From JAAYEV01 sp964508195 (GTDB taxonomy: Bacteria; Bacillota; Clostridia; Ch29), in contig CAZDSH010000027.1 of assembly GCA_964508195.1 (NCBI GenBank), forward strand, positions 1-19,347: a stretch of DNA of 19,347 bases, given 5' to 3'. Under the pieces are notes generated by a model. The model had not been told where the DNA came from. It did not search any database and saw only the letters and a program-made list of their open reading frames with translations. Shown in pieces: positions 14,983 to 19,347 of the stretch (positions are counted from its first letter, which is position 1; the number at the start of each line of letters is the position of its first letter). Made by a program: the position numbers and the translations under genes.

Positions 14983-15011
14983 TTGACACCGACGGGCATG
15001 GGAATTACAAT
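14983..15011 (+). promoter_or_regulatory. Sigma-A-type promoter of the antiporter gene
   Basis: TTGACA (14983-14988), 17-bp spacer, TACAAT (15006-15011). The predicted start near 15018 gives an unusually long leader of about 240 nt before the ATG at 15257. Confidence 0.75.
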
Positions 15012-15144
15012 AAAACAAACATTTACATTGGCCTTCGATATTTAGGTGTTCCATTCCCAAGTTCTGCATAGCGGTTCATAAACACGTTTCTGTTTTTATC
15101 CAAGGTTCAACTATCTGCCGGAGGGCATTTTTACATCTTTAACG

Positions 15145-15236
15145 GGTTATGGGTAACACTAAACCCCGGGGCAGAGTGTATTGCACCCTAAACGGGCGAG
15201 AAAAGTCGCCCTTGGATACAGAGCCGGTTTATCCTT
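15145..15236 (+). ncRNA. Candidate structured leader (riboswitch-like) of the antiporter gene
   Basis: Two compact stems are visible. GGGT (15151-15154) plus ACACT (15156-15160) pair with AGTGT (15175-15179) plus ACCC (15185-15188). GGGCGA (15194-15199) pairs with TCGCCC (15206-15211) around GAAAAG. A competing pairing, TAAACC (15160-15165) with GGTTTA (15226-15231), and a GGATA/TATCC stem (15214-15234) could give two alternative states before the ribosome binding site. I do not recognise a known class. Li+/Na+ riboswitches upstream of antiporters are known in other bacteria, so that is a hypothesis to test. Confidence 0.35.
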
Positions 15237-15256
15237 TAAAAAAAGAGGCAAAGATT

Positions 15257-16498
15257 ATGGAAAATTTTTTGAGTCAATTAAATGATACGACGATTATTTT
15301 GTTGTCCCTATCTGTAATACTGTTCGCCGGGTTTTTGCTTACGCGGGTTACAAAACTTGCAAAGCTACCTAACGTAACGGGCTATATAGTCGCCGGCGTT
15401 ATAATAGGCCCCTACGTCCTGAAACTTATCCCCCACGGGATGGTCAATAAAATGGGTTTTGTAAGCGATATAGCCCTAGCGTTTATCGCCTTTGGCGTAG
15501 GACGATTTTTTAAAAAAGAAGTTTTCCGGGAGACGGGGTTAGAGGTAATCGTGATAACCCTTATGGAATCATTGTTAGCCGGGGTTTTTATAGCCCTGTC
15601 TATGAGGTATATATTCAATTTAGACTGGAACTTTTGTCTGCTCCTAGGCGCAATCGCAACGGCTACAGCCCCTGCAAGCACGATGGTTACTATCTTGCAA
15701 TACCGCGCCCGGGGTAGCTTCGTAAATGTTCTGTTACAGGTTGTCGCCCTTGACGACGCGATATGTCTCATCGTCTTTAGCATTGTAACCGCCGTCATAA
15801 ATGCAAATATCGGTGCGGGGATTTCAACTTCAAAAATTGTACTTCCATTAGTTTATAATATCGCCGCCCTAGCCCTTGGGTTTATAAGCGGTGCCGCCTT
15901 GAGCAAGCTGATGACCCCGGAACGAAGCGAGGACAACCGGCTGATACTTACGATTGCATTGCTCCTCGGCATCGCCGGCCTTTGTGCCGCCGTAAACATT
16001 TCGCCGCTGTTGGCATGTATGCTCTATGGAACTACTTATATAAACATGACAAAGGATAAGGAATTGTATGCCCAGGTTGAAAAGTTTACGCCGCCGATAC
16101 TATCCCTGTTTTTTGTAGTCTCGGGAATGAATCTAGATATCAGCTCCTTCGGTGTCTTTGGATTGATAGGCACGTCCTATTTTATAATCCGTATCCTGGG
16201 GAAATATATAGGCGCTTATTTAGGCTGTATCGTAACAAAAACAACGAAGGCTATAAGGACTTATCTGGGGCTGGCCCTTATACCCCAGGCCGGGGTATCG
16301 ATAGGCCTTGCTTTCTTAGGAAAAAGGGCGCTGCCTGAGGATATGGGTAATATGCTATTGACAATAATACTGTCATCCTCGGTTTTATACGAACTCGTCG
16401 GCCCCGCCTGTGCGAAGGTCGCCCTGCTTTACTCCGGAGCCATCAAAAAAACTAGGCCCATAACGGATGATAGATCTTCGCGTCCTCCCTTTGAATAA
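15257..16498 (+). CDS. CPA2-family Na+(K+)/H+ antiporter
   Basis: A polytopic membrane protein of 413 residues with about 12-13 hydrophobic segments and no cytosolic TrkA domain. I start it at the ATG after AGAGG (8-nt gap). A longer in-frame start at 15149 adds 36 polar residues with no SD and runs through the structured leader. Residues 38-54 (PNVTGYIVAGVIIGPYV) are the typical CPA2 second helix. ATATAPAST (134-142) is the unwound TM4 crossover. ALDDAICLIVF (164-174) carries the double-Asp motif (Asp166/Asp167) of electrogenic NapA/NhaA-type exchangers. It probably extrudes Na+ in exchange for protons, but the ion is not provable from sequence. The gene is single, with its own promoter. Confidence 0.92.
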   Translation: MENFLSQLNDTTIILLSLSVILFAGFLLTRVTKLAKLPNVTGYIVAGVIIGPYVLKLIPHGMVNKMGFVSDIALAFIAFGVGRFFKKEVFRETGLEVIVITLMESLLAGVFIALSMRYIFNLDWNFCLLLGAIATATAPASTMVTILQYRARGSFVNVLLQVVALDDAICLIVFSIVTAVINANIGAGISTSKIVLPLVYNIAALALGFISGAALSKLMTPERSEDNRLILTIALLLGIAGLCAAVNISPLLACMLYGTTYINMTKDKELYAQVEKFTPPILSLFFVVSGMNLDISSFGVFGLIGTSYFIIRILGKYIGAYLGCIVTKTTKAIRTYLGLALIPQAGVSIGLAFLGKRALPEDMGNMLLTIILSSSVLYELVGPACAKVALLYSGAIKKTRPITDDRSSRPPFE

Positions 16499-16501
16499 AG
16501 C

Positions 16502-16537
16502 GGGTGGCATATGAATCTGTAGCACTGTTAACCACCC
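16502..16537. terminator. Possible weak terminator between convergent genes
   Basis: GGGTGG (16502-16507) and CCACCC (16532-16537) flank a 24-nt loop in the 78-bp gap between the convergent antiporter and MATE genes. There is no U-tract on either strand and the loop is long, so support is weak. Confidence 0.25.
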
Positions 16538-16576
16538 CAATACGTATAAAATACATCTAATTTCTAATGTATAAGC

Positions 16577-17974
16577 CTAGTCTTGAATAGCACATTTGAT
16601 TTGTCCTTTACCCTGCTCTTGTTGCCCCATCTTCAGCTCCCTTAACGTGATTATGCCTAAAGGTACCGCAACTATAAAAGAAAACATATCGGCTACGGGC
16701 TGGCTCATTTGAATACCAGTTATACCGAATAAACGCGGCAGTATTAAAACCGCTGGCATAAAAAATAAGCCCTGACGAGATATGGCCACGATGGACGCCT
16801 GCGTCCCTTTTCCCATGGTCTGTAACATCATATTAGTCATTATAATCCAGGCGGATAGCGGAAAGGCTATGCACTGGAACCGTAGCGCCCTTGAACCTAT
16901 TATTATAACTTCTAGGTCGTCCCTACGGAACAACGTGATTATTTCTTCGGAAAACGTAAATCCTAGGATAGCAATCGCCACCATAACGATAGCTGCTATC
17001 TTTATACAGAACCAAAAAGCCTCCCGTACACGATCATACAGTTTTGCACCATAATTAAAACCGCATACAGGCTGGAACCCTTGACCAAAACCAATTAAAG
17101 CAGATATAGCAAATTGGAATGTCTTCGTAACTATTGCCATAGCCGCAATAGCTGCATCACCATAGGCACCGGCGTTTTGGTTGAGCAAAATCATCGAAAA
17201 ACTGGCTAGGGCCTGACGATAGAAGGAAGGTAGCCCGCCCCTTAGTATTTCCTTATAAACTCCCCACCTCGGCGTAAAATTTTTAAACCTTATCTTTATG
17301 TTACCATCGGATCCGGAATACACGTATAATATACAAAACCCGATGAACTGGCTTATTATAGTCGCAATAGCGGCGCCGGCGGTACCTAAACCGAGGACAA
17401 ATATAAATATAGGGTCTAGTACTATGTTCAACACGCCGCCGATGCCTATGCCTAACATCGCGAAAAAGGCCCTTCCTTGGTACCGTAGCACATTGTTCAG
17501 CACGAAGGAGGCCGCCATATAAGGTGCACCTATAAGTATATATCCTATATATGCCTTCGCGTAGGGTGCGATAGTGTCCGTTGCGCCTAAAATATAAACG
17601 AGGGGCTCTAAAAACAAGAGCCCTAATAGGGCAAGTATGGCGCCTAGGCCCAGAGCCGTAAAAAATCCCGTAGCCGCTACTTTTGCGGCATGTTTCTCGT
17701 TTTTTTGTCCTAACAGCCTTGATATATAATTACCGGACCCCGAGCCCAAAGTAAAACCTATGGCTTGAATAATCGCCATAAGCGAAAAGGCAACTCCCAC
17801 CGCTCCGGAGGCACTAGTTCCTATTTGGCTTACAAAAAAAGTATCTGCCATATTATAGACAGAGGTCACTAGCATGCTTACGATTGTCGGTATCGCAAGA
17901 TTGCATATAAGTCTTGGCACGGGCGCATTAGTCATCTCCGCAAATCTCTCGCCCGCGGTGTTATTATGTTTCAT
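16577..17974 (-). CDS. MATE-family multidrug/Na+ efflux protein
   Basis: A protein of 465 residues with 12 hydrophobic segments in two halves. It opens in the typical clostridial MATE style: PVPRLICNLAIPTIVSML and then YNMADTFFVSQIGTSASGAVG. GFGQGFQPVCGFNYGA in the second half is the other family hallmark. MATE pumps export cationic drugs or metabolites using Na+ or H+. I take the ATG at 17974, preceded by GAAGG at 13 nt. The TTG at 18010 extends the frame by 12 codons, but it lies only about 5 nt from the predicted transcription start and has no SD. Monocistronic and probably repressor-controlled (see the dyad over its -35). Confidence 0.92.
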   Translation of the reverse strand: MKHNNTAGERFAEMTNAPVPRLICNLAIPTIVSMLVTSVYNMADTFFVSQIGTSASGAVGVAFSLMAIIQAIGFTLGSGSGNYISRLLGQKNEKHAAKVAATGFFTALGLGAILALLGLLFLEPLVYILGATDTIAPYAKAYIGYILIGAPYMAASFVLNNVLRYQGRAFFAMLGIGIGGVLNIVLDPIFIFVLGLGTAGAAIATIISQFIGFCILYVYSGSDGNIKIRFKNFTPRWGVYKEILRGGLPSFYRQALASFSMILLNQNAGAYGDAAIAAMAIVTKTFQFAISALIGFGQGFQPVCGFNYGAKLYDRVREAFWFCIKIAAIVMVAIAILGFTFSEEIITLFRRDDLEVIIIGSRALRFQCIAFPLSAWIIMTNMMLQTMGKGTQASIVAISRQGLFFMPAVLILPRLFGITGIQMSQPVADMFSFIVAVPLGIITLRELKMGQQEQGKGQIKCAIQD

Positions 17975-18021
17975 AAGTATGTCACTGCCTTCGGTTAAAA
18001 ATTGATACAACTTTAATTAAT

Positions 18022-18058
18022 ATAATATTCCTTTTAAAATTAGTTGTCAACTCAACTA
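18022..18058 (-). promoter_or_regulatory. MATE gene promoter with overlapping dyad
   Basis: Minus strand: TTGACA (18050-18045), 17-bp spacer, TATTAT (18027-18022). TAGTTG (18041-18046) and CAACTA (18053-18058) form an inverted repeat with a 6-bp centre, and an inner AGTTGTCAACT overlaps it. This covers the -35 box. MarR- or TetR-type repressors often act this way on efflux genes; none is encoded nearby. Confidence 0.65.
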
Positions 18059-18110
18059 TTCCCTTCGTCGGGCCCTACCGATCCCCGTTTTAATAAAATT
18101 TTTCCGGTCC

Positions 18111-18139
18111 TTGACATAGCGGCCCCTTTGCTTTAAAAT
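18111..18139 (+). promoter_or_regulatory. Strong promoter of tRNA-Ala(GGC)
   Basis: TTGACA (18111-18116), 17-bp spacer, TAAAAT (18134-18139). Predicted start about 5 nt before the mature tRNA end. Confidence 0.8.
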
Positions 18140-18150
18140 ATAAGCGATGC

Positions 18151-18226
18151 GGGGATATGGCGAAGTTGGGATCGCGCCTGAATGGCATTCAGGAGGCCAG
18201 GGGTTCGAATCCCCTTATCTCCACCA
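18151..18226 (+). tRNA. tRNA-Ala (anticodon GGC), CCA encoded
   Basis: A 76-nt cloverleaf. The acceptor GGGGATA pairs with TATCTCC, including the G3-U70 wobble that identifies alanine tRNAs, and the discriminator is A. Anticodon stem CCTGA (18177-18181) / TCAGG (18189-18193), loop ATGGCAT with anticodon GGC (18184-18186) reading GCC/GCU. T-arm GGGTTCGAATCCC is standard. CCA is at 18224-18226. Confidence 0.97.
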
Positions 18227-18239
18227 TAGTTTACCAAAG

Positions 18240-18284
18240 ACAAAGGCTTGGGCTCGCGTCCCGGGCCTTTGTAGTGTTTTATTT
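18240..18284 (+). terminator. Rho-independent terminator after tRNA-Ala(GGC)
   Basis: A 13-bp stem (18240-18252 with 18260-18272, including two G-U pairs) with the 7-nt loop CTCGCGT. A T-rich tract AGTGTTTTATTT follows. The stem's CAAAGGC/GCCTTTG arms are GC-rich next to the loop. Confidence 0.85.
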
Positions 18285-18310
18285 AAAAAAAAGAATGTAG
18301 GTGAAGGGTT

Positions 18311-19204
18311 ATGCAATCACATATCGGCGAAATTGCGGCGCTTACCGCCGCAGTATGCTGGGCCCTTAACGGTATAGCCTTCGAATCCGCGGGCAAAAGT
18401 GTCGGTTCTATGTCTGTTAATTACTTAAGGCTGTTAATAGCCTTTGTTTTATTAAGCATCACTTCCCTTGCAACGAGGGGGCTAGCCTTTCCCACCGATG
18501 CCACGGGCTACGCGTGGTTTTGGCTATTTATATCCGGATTACTTGGCTTTATCCTGGGGGATATGTTTCTTTTCGAAGCCTTTGTAGAGATAGGTTCCAG
18601 AATATCATTGCTTATAATGTCGGCAGCCCCGCCGATAACAGCCCTTGTAGGGTATCTTATTATGGGGGAGAAGATTTCCCTTCTGGGCCTAGCCGGTATA
18701 ACTATAACCATGGCGGGTATATCCATCGTTATACTTAGCAAGAACCCCGAAGATAAGAAAATGGAATTCAACCGACCCCTAAGGGGCATAATATTTGCCT
18801 CCCTAGGGGCTTTAGGCCAAGCCCTGGGCCTTGTTTTTAGTAAACTTGGCATGGGCTCTTACAATGTTTTTGCCGCTACCCAGATAAGGATAATAGCGGG
18901 AACTATAGGGCTTACGGTTATTATAACAGCCCAGCATAAATGGCCTGAGATAAAAAAGGCCTTTACGCATAAAAAAGCGCTAAACGAAATAGCCATAGGC
19001 TCCATACTAGGCCCCTTTATCGGAGTATCCGCCTCTTTGCTAGCTGTGAAATATACTGCAACGGGCATTGTTTCGTCTATTTCCTCAGTATCGCCGGTGG
19101 TTATAATACCTGCTTCTATAATAGTATTCAAAGAAAAGGTGTTGCCTAAGGAGATAATAGGGGCGATCATATCTACTGTAGGGATAGTCATACTGTTCCT
19201 ATGA
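18311..19204 (+). CDS. EamA/DMT-family membrane transporter
   Basis: An integral membrane protein of 297 residues with ten hydrophobic helices in two EamA repeats. The first opens IGEIAALTAAVCWALNGIAF; the second, from about residue 155, opens LRGIIFASLGALGQALGLVF. The helices ending in conserved Pro-Ala/Pro-Val patterns (SAAPPITALVGYLIMGEKIS and SSVSPVVIIPASIIVFKEKV) are the family hallmark. DMT carriers export amino acids, nucleotide-sugars or other metabolites; this one's substrate is unknown. ATG follows AGGTG by 7 nt (GAAGGG also lies close). I see no promoter between the tRNA terminator and the gene, so read-through or a weak promoter may supply the transcript. It lies between two tRNA-Ala genes. 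Confidence 0.9.
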   Translation: MQSHIGEIAALTAAVCWALNGIAFESAGKSVGSMSVNYLRLLIAFVLLSITSLATRGLAFPTDATGYAWFWLFISGLLGFILGDMFLFEAFVEIGSRISLLIMSAAPPITALVGYLIMGEKISLLGLAGITITMAGISIVILSKNPEDKKMEFNRPLRGIIFASLGALGQALGLVFSKLGMGSYNVFAATQIRIIAGTIGLTVIITAQHKWPEIKKAFTHKKALNEIAIGSILGPFIGVSASLLAVKYTATGIVSSISSVSPVVIIPASIIVFKEKVLPKEIIGAIISTVGIVILFL

Positions 19205-19287
19205 AAAATACCAGCAGGCCCGGGGAGGAAATATCCTAGGACGTACATTGTATAACACGGGCCATAAAAAGTGCATCCTAATAATAC

Positions 19288-19347
19288 GGGGATATAGCGC
19301 AGTTGGGAGCGCGTCTGCTTCGCATGCAGAAGGTCGGGGGTTCGAAT
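19288..19347 (+). tRNA. tRNA-Ala (anticodon CGC), 3' end cut by window
   Basis: The 5' acceptor strand GGGGATA and D-arm are near-identical to the tRNA at 18151. Anticodon stem TCTGC (19314-19318) / GCAGA (19326-19330), loop TTCGCAT with anticodon CGC (19321-19323), reading GCG. The sequence ends in the T-loop (GTTCGAAT), so the 3' acceptor strand lies outside. Confidence 0.95.

Noticed and set aside
15149..15256. N-terminal extension of the antiporter from the ATG at 15149
   Set aside because: No ribosome binding site, polar residues unlike the family N-terminus, and the DNA forms hairpins; the ATG at 15257 has AGAGG and starts at the first helix.
18147..18377. 76-residue open frame overlapping tRNA-Ala
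   Set aside because: It runs through the tRNA and its terminator and into the EamA gene in another frame.
18151..19347. tRNA-associated genomic island or att site
   Set aside because: No integrase, no repeat of the tRNA 3' end within the window, and the enclosed gene is an ordinary transporter.

Overview
The window looks like a chromosomal piece of a low-to-mid GC, spore-former-type Firmicute, most likely class Clostridia. The signs are strong AGGAGG-type ribosome binding sites, frequent TTG/GTG starts, canonical TTGACA-17-TATAAT-like promoters, ferredoxin-MinD ATPases, clostridial-type heterodimeric ABC exporters and a GH73 autolysin. I cannot name the genus. No phage, insertion sequence, integrase or CRISPR array is visible.

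Layout. 1-190: edge of a tandem 50-bp repeat array with nested inverted repeats. 206-550 (-): small DUF6054-like protein. 961-4892 (+): a two-gene heterodimeric multidrug-type ABC exporter with one degenerate ATP site. 4919-10314: the most unusual region. It holds a P2A-type (Ca2+-ATPase-like) P-type ATPase with a cysteine-free HMA-like N-terminal domain. Around it are four small or medium proteins that share a short amphipathic motif (consensus about I-K-x-E-V/I-L/M-x-x-L/I). Two of these, one on each strand, also share a membrane-plus-amphipathic C-terminal module whose layout recalls DUF5132 and the mycobacterial PacL (DUF1490) partners of P-type ATPases. A candidate forespore (sigma-G-like) promoter precedes the plus-strand operon.

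10326-12446 (-): a secreted autolysin with a copper-amine-oxidase-like N-terminal domain, four Ig-like repeats and a GH73 glucosaminidase domain, behind a promoter bracketed by two matching dyads. 12701-14783 (-): a tightly overlapping three-gene operon of a NifX/NifB-C-like protein and two paralogous MinD-type ATPases with inserted 2x[4Fe-4S] ferredoxin domains. 15257-16498 (+): a CPA2 Na+/H+ antiporter behind a leader of about 240 nt that looks structured. 16577-17974 (-): a MATE efflux pump with a dyad over its promoter. 18151-end: tRNA-Ala(GGC), a terminator, an EamA/DMT transporter, and the start of tRNA-Ala(CGC), cut by the window end.

Much of the window encodes membrane transport (ABC, P-type ATPase, CPA2, MATE, DMT). 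The ATPase with its motif-sharing partners is the best candidate for an undescribed system: a cation pump with a cognate set of membrane-associated scaffold or chaperone proteins, possibly used in sporulation. That function is inference.
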